Below are positions 34,080-45,718 of a DNA stretch of 64,000 nt, one piece after another (within the stretch, counting starts at the first letter, position 1; each line of letters begins with the position of its first letter). Both the position numbers and the translations under genes were made by a program. The DNA comes from Diphasiastrum complanatum. Taxonomy: Eukaryota; Streptophyta; Lycopodiopsida; Lycopodiales; Lycopodiaceae. Below the pieces are notes generated by a model. It was not told the origin of the DNA. It worked only from the letters and a program-made list of their open reading frames with translations, and ran no database searches. Where the stretch lies: contig CM055099.1 of NCBI GenBank assembly GCA_029204225.1, positions 60,609,919-60,673,918 on the forward strand. The letters run 5' to 3'.

Positions 34080-36265
34080 ATGGCTAGGACCAAATCCATT
34101 GCCCATGCCATAACCACTGTACAGCCATCCCATTCACGTGTTCCTCTTGGTACTAGCCGTAGGCATGGCAGGAAGCAGGTCTGGCTGAGGGAGATAAGAA
34201 AACTCCAGAGATCAACTGAATTGTTGATCCCTAGAGCTCGAGCTCCTTTCAGCCGATCTATACGGAATGTCACTCTGTCACTTGGGCTGGATGTTCGTTT
34301 TGCCGTGACAGCCATGCAGGGTGCTGCAAAAGATTTTTTATCCTAGTTTTTTGAGGATTCGTGTCTTTTGGCAGTGCATGGTAAGCGTGTCACCATCATG
34401 CCGAAGGATTTTGTCATTCTCAAAAGGCTTCGGGACAGATATTTTGGTCTGCATGTTGATAATGCCAGCACCTCCAGAGACCTGCCTCTGGATAGAACCG
34501 ATTTGCCTACTACCTCTAGGAGGAAGAGAAAGCAGCCTGTCCCCAAGAAGGCTGGATCTCGTAGGCCAGCTGCTTCCCTTCCTCCTAGAGTTATCCCGGC
34601 CAAGAGATCTCGTGTCTTCTTGAGCTCTGAGTCAGATGCTGGAGAATCTGACTCAAATCGAGAATCTTCACCCCTTCCTCCATCTGTTATTCGTCCAGCT
34701 CCTCAGCATGTTTCATCACCAAAAGTGTTGATTACCCAAGAGGAGCTAGACAAAATAAGAGAGAAATATGTAAATATTGTTTCCACTTCTGTTTCCACTC
34801 CTGTACATAATCTTTTTGTGAGAATTCCATACGATCCAGCCCAAGTTTTTTTTTATTCTGACCATTATAATCCATACGAGGCCTACCTAGCTAACAAAAT
34901 TGATTTTCTTGGCAACGTTTTTGATTTTTTTTCTTCCACATACACGTAGAAGCTTTAGATTAGGTCTCAAATTTTGTGCCAAGCTAAAAGATAAGACTTC
35001 AAAAGTTTCAGATGCAATAGTAGAGGCCGGAGTTTCTTTTTTGCAGAATAGTATTAGTTTCGATTCCCATGGTACAATTTTTATAGTTAGTCCATTTTTC
35101 ATGGAAGCGGTAAAGGCGAAAGAAGCCAATTTTGAGAAGGCTGTCTATTTTATCGAGTGTAGTCCTATGGTGAAATTCTATTTGATTCCATATGAAAATA
35201 AGTAAGGATTGCTCTTTTGTTTTTGTTGCTTTAATCTGGATTGTTGCATGCCTCATTGCTTTAATAAGAACGGAATTTTTTCATAAATATGAATTTATCG
35301 ATATTTGTATCTTGGTTGTTGTAGTCGGCATTGGAGCCTAAACATTCTTTTTGTAAAGATAAATAAGGAGGGAGTATCAAATTTTCTAGGTGTAAAATTA
35401 AACTCAACTGCAAATACACATAGAGAATTTGAATCTCTACTTCATGATGCCGTTCGAGAAATACCGACAACGGCAACTTCAATTGGAGATATAACCATTA
35501 AATCTCTCAAAGTATATTCAATTTATTTCTGATATGCATGTATTCAATTTTTAATCCAAATGTATTGTCATAGCATAAATAAAATTTCTATCATAATATT
35601 ACTAATTTTCGTTCTATATATGCAGTGTGTACAACAAAATGACGCTTTTAGTTGTGCATGGTTCGTCTTGTACAATACGAAACTATTTTTTGAATGGTAT
35701 AATTACAAACGGATGTTGATATTGAAAAGGTAATATTCTATTCATTTGTAGTTCATTTCATTCTGATTCATATTTTATTACTATCATTGTTTGTAATTTG
35801 CTGATTCTCGTGTTTTGTGATGACAGTTCATTCTTGAGACGTATACTCCTGATGATGTATATAGATTTCAGCAAGAGTTGATCAGAACCTTTGCCCAGTA
35901 CGGTGTAAGTGTTGCACCTGCAATCGAGGGCCCTCAAAGGAAGCTGCTCCTGCCTTAACAGCCTTTCAGGTTGTTCAGGATGTAGATCTTATTTTATATG
36001 ATCAAAAAGGAATAAAAGTCCTTCCTAATACAGAGGAAGGCAATTTTGTAGCAGCTATTCCTCTTGCCTTAAATGGCATTGAGGCCCTTCTCGAAACAGA
36101 GGAGGGCAAGATTATAGAAGGAGTTGTTGCCTTATCAGTTCCTAATACTGATATAGACAATATAGAAAAATTGATTGAATAGAGGATGGGACCGCCACCA
36201 ATTTTGGTGGGGAATACTGTTGGAGGGTTTGCCGATATCAAGGCAATTAGATTATTCATTTATCA
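34080..36265 (+). pseudogene. Histone H3-like domain fused to an Ulp1/C48-type cysteine peptidase
   Basis: Residues 1-123 resemble histone H3. The tail begins M-A-R-T-K-S (canonical A-R-T-K-Q). The alpha-N helix is LREIRKLQRSTELLI (36-50). The second and third helices include FFEDSCLLAVHGKRVTIMPKD (residues 90-110). A TAG (34344-34346) splits helix 2. Then come a basic, nuclear-signal-like linker (SRRKRKQPVPKK) and an acidic serine stretch. A one-base slip in a T8 run near 34930 shifts frame into a C48-like domain. This has FYLIPYENN, then HW (His codon 35329-35331), and QQNDAFSCAWFVLY (Cys codon 35653-35655). Introns 35202-35324 (phase 2) and 35512-35625 (phase 0) are GT-AG and keep frame. 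Exons continue to about 36265, with small frame slips and a TAG at about 36180. Confidence 0.65.
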
Positions 36266-36454
36266 GAAGGTAATAAGTGAGAGGGATTTTGCACCCTATG
36301 TGTGTAATGTTCATTTCAATATGAGCAGGTCAAACCTCGATCAAATTGGAATTGGATGTCCTTGCTCTTCTATCTTGCTTCATCTCTCATGCTTTATTTG
36401 GATTTTGATGTTGCTTGGTTTTGCTAATTGTTGGAATTGATCCTTGTTATACTT

Positions 36455-36459
<5 letters not shown>

Positions 36460-36549
<90 letters not shown>
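36460..36549. repeat. (GA)n microsatellite in the left foldback arm
   Basis: About 90 bp of uninterrupted GA. The matching (CT)n in the right arm is at 37819-37908. Confidence 0.97.
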
Positions 36550-36552
<3 letters not shown>

Positions 36553-37328
36553 AAGCTTGATCTTTGGTTGAGTAATATTTTGGATCGTAGTGTTAATTTT
36601 GAAATCATAATCATGTGTATGAATCTGAACTATGCTATCGCTCTCATGGGAACGAATCTCCGCGTGACACCTTAATCTTCTTCATCCTTTGATGCTTGAT
36701 TGTGCTAGGATCTAGGGTTGAAGGTGGATAGGAAATACTCGCTTCATATTCAATGGTCTATCACCCTTCAGGGTGGAAAGCCATGAGGTAACTCAAACAA
36801 AGTCTACACTATCTCTACACTTATGGCAAAGTATTTTAGTAGTAGTGTTTTCAAAATATAAGACTTCACAATGAGGCATATAGGTTAACTTTCCGTCATA
36901 ATGGGAGTTCCATGATAGTAATTGGGTGGTGATATAAAGGATGTTGACACCATTGGCATGCTTTGTGGTATCAGCATATAAGCTCTATTTTTTTTGAAAT
37001 GGTAGATGTGGTTGCTAGGGCACAAGTAAAATGTGGAGAATCAACAAGATTGTAGGCTCATAGACCACTAGGCCTCCTATGTGATAGTGACATGTGTCTC
37101 TGTTGTATCCTTGCTAGGGTGGATTAGATACTTATGTGAAACTACCTTTTCCCTTCATCCATGTGGCACTCAGAACATATAACTTGGCCTAGAATTTTCC
37201 TCTAAACATGGAGGAGTAAACACTTGTTAAAGCAACTAAAAAAATGCTGATTAGCACCAATGCATTTTCAAGATGATGAATTGCAATTGAGAATATGCTA
37301 TAGAGATGCTCAAATTGAGCATTGTCGA

Positions 37329-37571
37329 TGAGATGCATGCCACAATGTGCTTTCTAGCACGCCTCAAGCTTGGATTGACATTCAAGCACAACAACGAACT
37401 CTTGAAGGATCAAGTGGCATAGAAAGAAAACGCCTTTAAGACCAAGAGGAGCCTTGTGGGTGACATGCATGCCACAATATGCTTTCGAGCACACCTCAAG
37501 CTTGGATTGACATTCAAGCGCAACAACCAAACCAACTTGCATAAAAAGAAAATGCCTTTAAGCCCAAGAGG
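37329..37571. repeat. Tandem duplication, about 120 bp unit
   Basis: Two copies (about 37329-37450 and 37459-37571) share GATGCATGCC-type starts, CCTCAAGCTTGGATTGACAT and AAAATGCCTTTAAG-like ends, with scattered differences. They lie in the loop of the foldback element. Confidence 0.8.
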
Positions 37572-37813
37572 AGTAATTTTTAGTGACTAGTGTAGTGGGT
37601 TTCTTTCCTTGCCTATCCTCAATCCAAGATCTAATCAATCTAGCATCAAGGAGATGAAGTTAGTTGTCACGTGTAGGTTCGTTCCCATGAGAGCGATAGT
37701 ATAGTTTAGATTTTAACATAAATGGAGGATCTAACACTAACATCCATTAACACTAAGCATTAACACTACATCCATTAACCCTAAATCCACAATAATGATA
37801 GGAACTTACTCTT

Positions 37814-37940
<127 letters not shown>

Positions 37941-38956
37941 AAGCATAAAAAATAGCAATCCCAATAATGATCAAATCCAACAATTAGTAAAATCCAAAGA
38001 AAGCATGAGAGATGGAGGAAAAGAGAGGAGGAGCAAGGACATTCATCAATCCATTTCTAAAGGGAACCAATCTGCTTTATTGAAATGAGGAAATGAACAT
38101 CAGAAGCAACTCGAGTTGGTCCCTTTATATAGTAGAGAGGAGGACCCTAACCTCTGAATCCTATTGGTCCAATCTTGCCTCTCTTTTTATTCAAATTTAA
38201 AAAAGTGTGGGAACCATCAAAATTGGAGGGAAACCCAACTTGACATTTAGGCTCTGCGACATTAAAAGTCCTGCAAAAAGGCCTGAAGTCCTTTTATTAA
38301 CTTCTAACTAATCAATCAAATAACTATGTGATCATTGGGTTGGACTTACACACGCAGGGTGCCAAATCCCTCTCACTTATTAACTAGGGTTAGGGTTGCC
38401 TTGGGATCCGCAAACCCTCCAACACTAGCCTCTAGGAAAGACAACAAGCATGCAGACACCCTCGCATGCTTGAATCTCGCCATGTCCAAAAGTTAGTCCA
38501 TCTTTCAAATTTGAGTTCGTTCACAATGCCACATGGAAAATTCTATAACAACTAACTAGCCTTTCCTTCTACAAGACCGGTGCTATTGTAATTAGTTGAT
38601 TGGTGACCCTTTATTACTATGAAATGGTGAGCATGTGGCCATGGTCCAATACCCACTAGAAATTACTTGTTAAGGGGATTTTGGGTAAAAGCATATGAGA
38701 TTGTTACATAGTGGATTCCTACCCTATAAGATAAGCCAATGTTTTTTTTAATTCTAAGCTAATATGCTACATCATGTGTCATTGCACACTTACATTAATA
38801 CATGTGATTTTTCTTACAATTCAACATCTTTTTCATGTAGCTTTAAATCATTGATTAACAGTTTTAAAGCCCAAACCAAGTCAAAGAATGCCAATTCATC
38901 CCATGCCCAATTCCACTTGGTTTCATTGCATTTTATGGCCTCACTTTTCACTCTTG

Positions 38957-38960
<4 letters not shown>

Positions 38961-39028
<68 letters not shown>
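38961..39028. repeat. (GA)n microsatellite
   Basis: An uninterrupted 68-base GA run. Confidence 0.97.
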
Positions 39029-39032
<4 letters not shown>

Positions 39033-41379
39033 AAATATGTTGATTATATTTGAAAAATTGGTTCATCCTTTTCATAAGGCAATCGATTCTCCAAATATAT
39101 TTCCACTAGCTCATCCTATCATAAATTGACCTTCTCACATAACTATTATGCATTCGAGGATTTGCGTGAGTTTAGGAAACCCGTCTACATTTGTGCTAAA
39201 TATTTTGCACTTATTTAGGCTATAAGAGAATGCATAATCCAAATAACCAATTTTTTGAGGCTATAGGTGAATGTAGTATCCAAGAGACCTTCATGCAATA
39301 GGCTAGTTTCTTTCCATATTGTGTTGTTCTTTTCATTTGCAAGGCACATTTGGAAGGGAGGCATATCTAGAAATATTCAAAGGCCCAAAGCCATAACAAG
39401 GGCCAAAGCCAACATAGATTATGTCATGCCCATGCATAGATGGAGATTCAAGCTTGGGTCATTCCTACAGGAACTATTTTTGTGTATCTCAATTATGAAG
39501 GAGAACTTTGGAAGTTTTCTCTTGTGGCAATACCACTCACAATCCTTGGATTAAAACCTTGGGATACGGAGGTGACAAGCAACATTATTATATACCATGA
39601 TAACATCATTGTTGTTAAAATTGGCCATTTTTATGGCCACTTTGATAAGTTCACCTAGATAATCCATTTCCTATACCTTGGAAAATGCAAGATATTAGAT
39701 ACATGACTCAAAGGTCACTTGGATAATCCATTCCCCTCATGCTCGAGCCTCAAAAAATGCAAGATATAAGACGTGAGAGATTATGATGGCTTGTTACAAA
39801 TATTGTACATTGTTTGGACAAGGGTGGGGCCCTAACGTTTGTTGTATTGTAATATGGGGTGTCATAACCTAGCTCAAAATAAGAATCAACTATTTTCATC
39901 TAAGGATTCATATACCTTGCCCAAATCCTTGAATGCAAATAGGGGCAGCTATTAGAGTAGGGCCCCATGGGCCGGAGGAGAGCATTGGATATTTCTGGCT
40001 TCAAGAACGATATCTCCTAAAAAAAATATGGCCCCATGAAAAATGCTTTTCAGGAGTTTTCCCAAGATCCGGGGCAGAGCATCTCCTCTCTGATTGCCAA
40101 AAGCACATAATCTACTCATCGAGAAACCTGAGAATTTTTTGAAGAGAGAGCAATAGTCACCCTTTAGGCACATCCTCGCTCCCACCCCATCCAACATTAA
40201 GTATGCTTGAAATTTGCCATGGCCTATGCAAAATCATGGACTCTTCTCCACCAGGGGATGAGGGTGGCTACCTTTGTGCAACATGGGTCAACTTTAAGCA
40301 TACGCTCCTACATCAAATAAGTTTCATGAAAGCATCAAGCGTAGGTCCCACACCCTCTTCTCATCTCCTTTCTAAGTTTGGTTAGAGAAAGCTAACAAGA
40401 AAATCTCACTTTAGTGGGTGGTGATTGGGTAACCACCTTTGCGGCCCTACCCCACCTAACTAGTAACAAAGTCTACGTGCATCGCACTGGCACTACGCTT
40501 GGGGAAAGGAGGCAGATTGCTGGAGTTGGGCGATGTGGGTGAGTGACATGTCAGATCACAATGCACATTACAGGATGTCCGACGATATAGTGCAGTTGTA
40601 CTGTTGTAGAGTCGTAGAAAATGGCACCTGTCCGCACTTTTGTGAGCTTGGGCGCTTCGCTGGATGAGCATTGAGGATTGTTGCAACTTGCGGGGCTCCA
40701 GCAACTGCAGGGACAGGGACAGGATCAGGATTTAGGAAGGTAGTTACTGCTTCCATAGCGGCCAGCGACTCTTTTTAAATGTATTAGGAGTCACAATTAA
40801 CGAATTCAATCTATAGAACGATAGAATCATGCACAGAATTTATTTGTGGGTGACGTGATCCATTCATGTATACTATCTTACCTTTGAAGATTTTGCAGTA
40901 TTTAATACGGTTAAGAAAGGGCTCCATCATCCATCATTCTACGATCCCCATCGTTCCTAATGTGACACACTTACCGATGGCATGTCGCCCATGTGGCACA
41001 GCAGGTTGCACTGTGCAGTGTGCACAACGCAGAACAAGATAAGGCCAGCAGAGAATGGGTCCAGACTCCAGCGCAAATGCTCTTCATTTCGTTTCAATCC
41101 AACCTACATCCTTAACGGAAGACGAGAGGAAAAATAATATTGTAAAATTTTTGCTAAAATAATTTGCATCAAAATAAAAAGATCAAATACAGACGGAAAG
41201 TTTTGTTGTTTGGGGGAGGGGAGTGAGGGCCTTCCTTGTCGGGAGGGTTGGGAGTACCCTTGTCCGAGGGCAGGCTCCGACCAGCAAGGAAGGCCCGAGG
41301 GCTTCGGGCCTTCTCCTACGTAATGCGATTGTGCGAAGGTTTTTTTTTTTTTTTTTTTTTTTTCCTTTCTTGGCCGTAC

Positions 41380-41384
41380 GGTAC
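41380..41384 (+). repeat. Target-site duplication of TR-GAG copy 2, left (GGTAC)
   Basis: GGTAC precedes the 5' LTR at 41385 and is repeated at 46639-46643 after the 3' LTR. It differs from the duplication of copy 1, so copy 2 is an independent insertion and not a segmental duplication. Confidence 0.95.
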
Positions 41385-42304
41385 TGTTGTAAAGCTGACT
41401 TGGGTGCACCCAGCGTGCCCTGTAAGACTCAAAGGGGTGACACTCCCTAAGGTCCCAGAGCAAGTTAGAATGTCAAGGACTGAGCCTCCGACCTGTGGTG
41501 AGCCAGTCAAGTAGTCACAAAGTCATGAGCTAGCTCTGGAGCTCGAGTCATGGCCTAGTCAGGAAAGCAGGTTGATTCGGCCGCCGGGACGGCTCCCGGG
41601 ACCCATGTCCGGGAGCCAGACTGATTCTGCCAGGCTTGCCAGGCTTAATCAGCAAAATAAAAACTAAGTCCTAAAAAGCGTGCTTTACCAGAAAGCACTA
41701 TGTTTCAAACCAGAGGGGGTGCGCCGAATCACAGCAGAACTATAGGGGGAGTCCGGCAGACAGAAACTTGGGCGGCTCAACCAGCGCCAGGAATCCAGTC
41801 GCCAGGTCTCAGCTCCCTCTACCAGCACGAGCCAGGCACAATGCCCAGCACGTGTTGGTGGCCCCGAGACCGGTCAGTCTATGTATGAATGTAACCTCTT
41901 CCAAATCTAATAAAGTTGATCCTTGGGGATGATTACCATTTCGGTTTCGCCTCCGGGACTGGTCCAAGTGGAAGGACCCTTACTACAACCTTTTTGCGTC
42001 GCTGGCGCCTAAGGGTCCCTGTCATCGACATGGGGCTTGCCGCTATGCCAATTGGTCAGTTTGGCGACCACTATGCCTTGGGTTTCATGTGTGGCTTGTC
42101 TTTGCCTTTGGTTACCTTTTGGGGACGGATTCTGAGTTGGCTTTCGGGTTGGTTGGGATTCCAGTTTTCTTAAGTCTGAATGGTTAAGCTTGTTACGATT
42201 CTGAGTTGGCTTTTACGTAAGTGCGAGATGGATGAATGTTAGACTTAAGCGCGTGTTGGGGAAACCGCTCAAGTCCCAGCGCCCTTTGAGGCGCCGGCGC
42301 AACA
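41385..42304 (+). repeat. 5' LTR of TR-GAG copy 2
   Basis: 920 bp, TGTTG...CAACA. The perfect 9-bp dyad lies at 41591-41617. Confidence 0.95.
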
Positions 42305-42395
42305 TGTGGTATCAGAGCCGACTAGCCGGTCAGCTACGCAAGTCTCACAGGGATGGCCACGTTTTTGGGATTTGTCAGGACAACCGTTGCGCAAG

Positions 42396-42781
42396 GTGCT
42401 GCCCACAGTGTAAGCACGGGTGCGTCCACGGTCGGGGTGGTCGGCAGAACGGGGGACTTGATGAGTCAAAGTGCTGCCCTCGAGGTGTAAGCACGGTCAG
42501 TTCTCGCGGTTCGGGCCTGGCGCTGTCTGCACGTAGGACGGATGAGGCAAAGTGCTGCCTAGGTAGGTGAAAGCACGGTCTGTACCTTGTGGGGTGCGGG
42601 GCGACATATTCGAACTGTACGGGTTAACCATTGATACAGAGATGCTGCTCGAATTCGGGTGTAAAGCACGGGTGGTTAGCTGCCGGTGCGGGATAGCTGC
42701 CGATCGTTTAGCTATAAGGGCTATCGACCAAAAAGTGGTGGGGCGTGACTGAGGCAATGTGCTGCTTAATGGTGAAAGCAC
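42396..42781 (+). repeat. Five-fold repeated hairpin, TR-GAG copy 2
   Basis: The same five GTGCT...AGCAC units as in copy 1, at equivalent positions in the leader. Confidence 0.7.
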
Positions 42782-43137
42782 GGATGGTTGGATGGATGTT
42801 TCCCCGTGGGCTAATTCTGTGATAGATTTGTGTGGGCGCGGCTAGGCAAAGGTCCTACGTCCGGTCTCAGGGGGGGTTTGTGGCTTGAGAGGGATCCTCT
42901 ATGTTTGCTTTGGTTGGTATGTTCCGTTTGTCGTGTGCTTGCTTGGACACAAATGACCTGGTTCCTACTTGGCTCTCAGGTGATGTGGGCGTGCTAAGTT
43001 TGAGGAAGGGATATTTTCATTGAAGCTGATTTAATAAAGAAGAAAAGAGAGCTGTGGGGCCCGGCTGACAGAAGGGAGAGCTTCAAATATAAAAAGGATT
43101 GAGGCGATAATCTGTTGGAAGTACACCTCTGACTATA

Positions 43138-45351
43138 ATGGAGGACCATCTTGAAGAGTTACGAGCACTGACGGACGGAGAAGAGCTGACTCGAGAATAC
43201 AGCTCTCGCATGCATCGAGATGGCACCAGGTCCAAGTCGAGAAAGAAAGAGCGTATGCACTCCACAGTGGCGCCCCTCCATGAAGAGATGGGTGGCCCTT
43301 CTGAACCTACACCAAGAGATGAACCCTTGCCAGAGGCACAACAGGACCTCTTTGAAGTGAAGATGCGGCAATACTTATCAAGCGCAATGACGGCTATGCT
43401 TAGCGAGGTGAAGAAGGATAGAGAAACCGAAAGGAAAGAATGGCAAACATCCTTGCGAGCCATGAATCTTACCCAAATTAACCTTGCTAGAGAAATGAGA
43501 GACGGGCTAACACAGCTCGAAGCCAGGTTTGAAGAGTTGGAAGCAACTAGGGAGAATGCAGTGGCGCCTCCTCCACAGATACCAAGAGAACCACGAGCGC
43601 GAACCACGGAGGGCCCAAGAAAGACTGCCAAAGTGAAAGCACCACCTACTTTCAAAGGAGAGCGTGATATTCGAGTTGTGGAAGATTGGTTGTTTCACAT
43701 GGACCATTACTTCCGTCTAATGAACACTCCTGAGGAAGAAAGAACTGACTTGGCATTAGCATATTTTGAGGGCTACACTACAAATTGGTACCGGATGGCA
43801 GGAATGCATTTTCAAACATGGGACGCATTCAAAGCCGCGTTACGAGAGGAGTTCATACCGAAGGATTCACACATGAGATTGAGGACAGAATTATCGGGGC
43901 TCAAACAGAAAGGGTCATTGCGAGAGTACCTCAATAGATTCAGACAGAGTGTATGGGTTATTGAAGATATGTCCGAGGCGGACAAAACTCATTACCTATT
44001 GTCTGGAATGCAATCCTGGACCCGACGTGCGATAGACAGCTACATGCCCCATGATTTCAATTCAACTATTCGAGCGGCTGAAATGGTTTGTGATTATGAG
44101 AGCACATTGGCACCAGCTGCTCCCGCAACCTCAACAAGAGTATTTAGTGGATCCAGACCGAGTCCGAGCTTCTTTTCAAGAGGGGACTCAGCTCCAAATG
44201 GCAACCAAGCCTCGAGTAGCGTGAATAAATTCCCAACAAAAACAGGGTTTGGCAACCAAGGCAACAATGGAGGGAACATGTTCCAGAGAAGAAACAATGT
44301 TGGATCTTCGACTAGTCACAGCAACAGCTCACCAACAGTGGGCAGTTCCATGCGTTGCTTCAACTGTCATCAGCAAGGTCACTCTTGGAGATCATGCCCC
44401 AAACCATTGAATAAGCAAATCATGGCTGCCATTGAAGGATTTGATAGGATGGAGAGAGAGGCATTTGATCAAGAAGATGGTGAACAAGATGATGAAGAGG
44501 ACCCAGAAACGGATTTGACGGAGTCTGACCTGAATGCCTTGCAACAGATAGGGGCACTTGCGGCTTATCGTGAACATCTTATGGCGACTCCTGCGAGAGG
44601 ATCCAAGTTATTGTACCTGAAAGGCTGTATTCAAGGCAGGATCATTTACTTCATGGTAGACCTGGGGGCGTCTCATAACTACTTGTCAGAAAAACTGACA
44701 GGAGAATTGGACATCCAATGTGAAGAAAATGTGACTCCTATTTGTGTGGAGACCGCGAAAGGTACAATGACCACTTGTAGATTGGCAACCAACTTACCAA
44801 TCTCTCTGGGAGCCTGGAAGAATCGACTAACGTTCACAATCTTGAAGATGGATGCCTTCGACGCTATTTTGGGATTAAGTTGGTTTAACGAACATGTGGT
44901 GGCCTTCTTGGCAAAAGGGGTTAACCTTGTGTTATTATATAATGGCAGGAGACCTTGTGTCGTCAGAGCTGTGCCAGGGGACCAACTAGAAAAGAACGAC
45001 ACAAATGAACCTGAGCCAACCATTCCTCCCAATCTCATTCACCTATTTAACGAAGGACAACCAACAGTGACAGACCAGCTGGCACGGGAACAAATGGAGC
45101 CAAAATTGCCTATAGTCTCTACACCAAAGGTGAATTCAAGTGCCGATGCAGAGCTCAAGGAGCTCACCTTGTGTGACCAAGCGAAAACTCATCTTCTTAA
45201 TGAAAGACATCCAACAGTGACAAACCAGTTGACGCGAGGTCAAATGGAGCCAACATTGCCTGCAGTTTCTACGTCAAAGGTGAATCTAAGTGCCGATGCA
45301 GAGCTCAAGGAGCTCAACCTGGACGACCAAACGAAATATCTAAAGTCCTAG
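43138..45351 (+). CDS. Gag-protease polyprotein of TR-GAG copy 2 (737 aa)
   Basis: Identical to the copy 1 product in every residue. It has the Retrotrans_gag domain, the C-x2-C-x4-H-x4-C knuckle (residues 407-420), the aspartic protease with the unusual D508-L509-G510 motif, and the two roughly 50-residue C-terminal repeats. The identical ORF in an independent insertion shows that the D-L-G variant was present in a copy that transposed. Confidence 0.95.
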   Translation: MEDHLEELRALTDGEELTREYSSRMHRDGTRSKSRKKERMHSTVAPLHEEMGGPSEPTPRDEPLPEAQQDLFEVKMRQYLSSAMTAMLSEVKKDRETERKEWQTSLRAMNLTQINLAREMRDGLTQLEARFEELEATRENAVAPPPQIPREPRARTTEGPRKTAKVKAPPTFKGERDIRVVEDWLFHMDHYFRLMNTPEEERTDLALAYFEGYTTNWYRMAGMHFQTWDAFKAALREEFIPKDSHMRLRTELSGLKQKGSLREYLNRFRQSVWVIEDMSEADKTHYLLSGMQSWTRRAIDSYMPHDFNSTIRAAEMVCDYESTLAPAAPATSTRVFSGSRPSPSFFSRGDSAPNGNQASSSVNKFPTKTGFGNQGNNGGNMFQRRNNVGSSTSHSNSSPTVGSSMRCFNCHQQGHSWRSCPKPLNKQIMAAIEGFDRMEREAFDQEDGEQDDEEDPETDLTESDLNALQQIGALAAYREHLMATPARGSKLLYLKGCIQGRIIYFMVDLGASHNYLSEKLTGELDIQCEENVTPICVETAKGTMTTCRLATNLPISLGAWKNRLTFTILKMDAFDAILGLSWFNEHVVAFLAKGVNLVLLYNGRRPCVVRAVPGDQLEKNDTNEPEPTIPPNLIHLFNEGQPTVTDQLAREQMEPKLPIVSTPKVNSSADAELKELTLCDQAKTHLLNERHPTVTNQLTRGQMEPTLPAVSTSKVNLSADAELKELNLDDQTKYLKS

Positions 45352-45718
45352 GGGACTCATCCAGATGTGCGACCACAACGACATATCTGAGGCTTAAGGG
45401 AGCCGTGAGTACCTTTTTCTTTCATGCTAATAAAGTAAGCCGCATTTCTCATTGAGGAGTGAGCTTCAGTTTGATGTCTAAGTGCAGCAGCTTCACACAG
45501 GTTTTACGTAAGTGAACTAGATCCACACTTTTCCTGTGCTGGGTGTAAAACACAATATCATTACTCTGCTTTACAGTTGGTTTTCTTTGGCCGGTGAATC
45601 AAGCCCGTGCCCTTGTATATGTGACTAAAGTCTGGCCGGTGAATTAAGCCCGTGCCATGAGTCTTAGGTTCTAGTTTGGCCCTGATGAGGACATCAGCTT
45701 TCTCAAACGAGGGGAGGA

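Larger units (their letters stand above)
38053..41384. other. Intergenic, no gene recognised
   Basis: AT-rich. It contains a (GA)n tract (38961-39028), an approximate 60-base duplication (CACTTGGATAATCCATT type, about 39655-39775), and an inverted pair GGGCCTTCCTTG/CAAGGAAGGCCC at about 41227-41300. A T-run (about 41340-41363) lies just before TR-GAG copy 2. A minus-strand ORF at 40568-40756 has no motif I can name. Confidence 0.4.
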
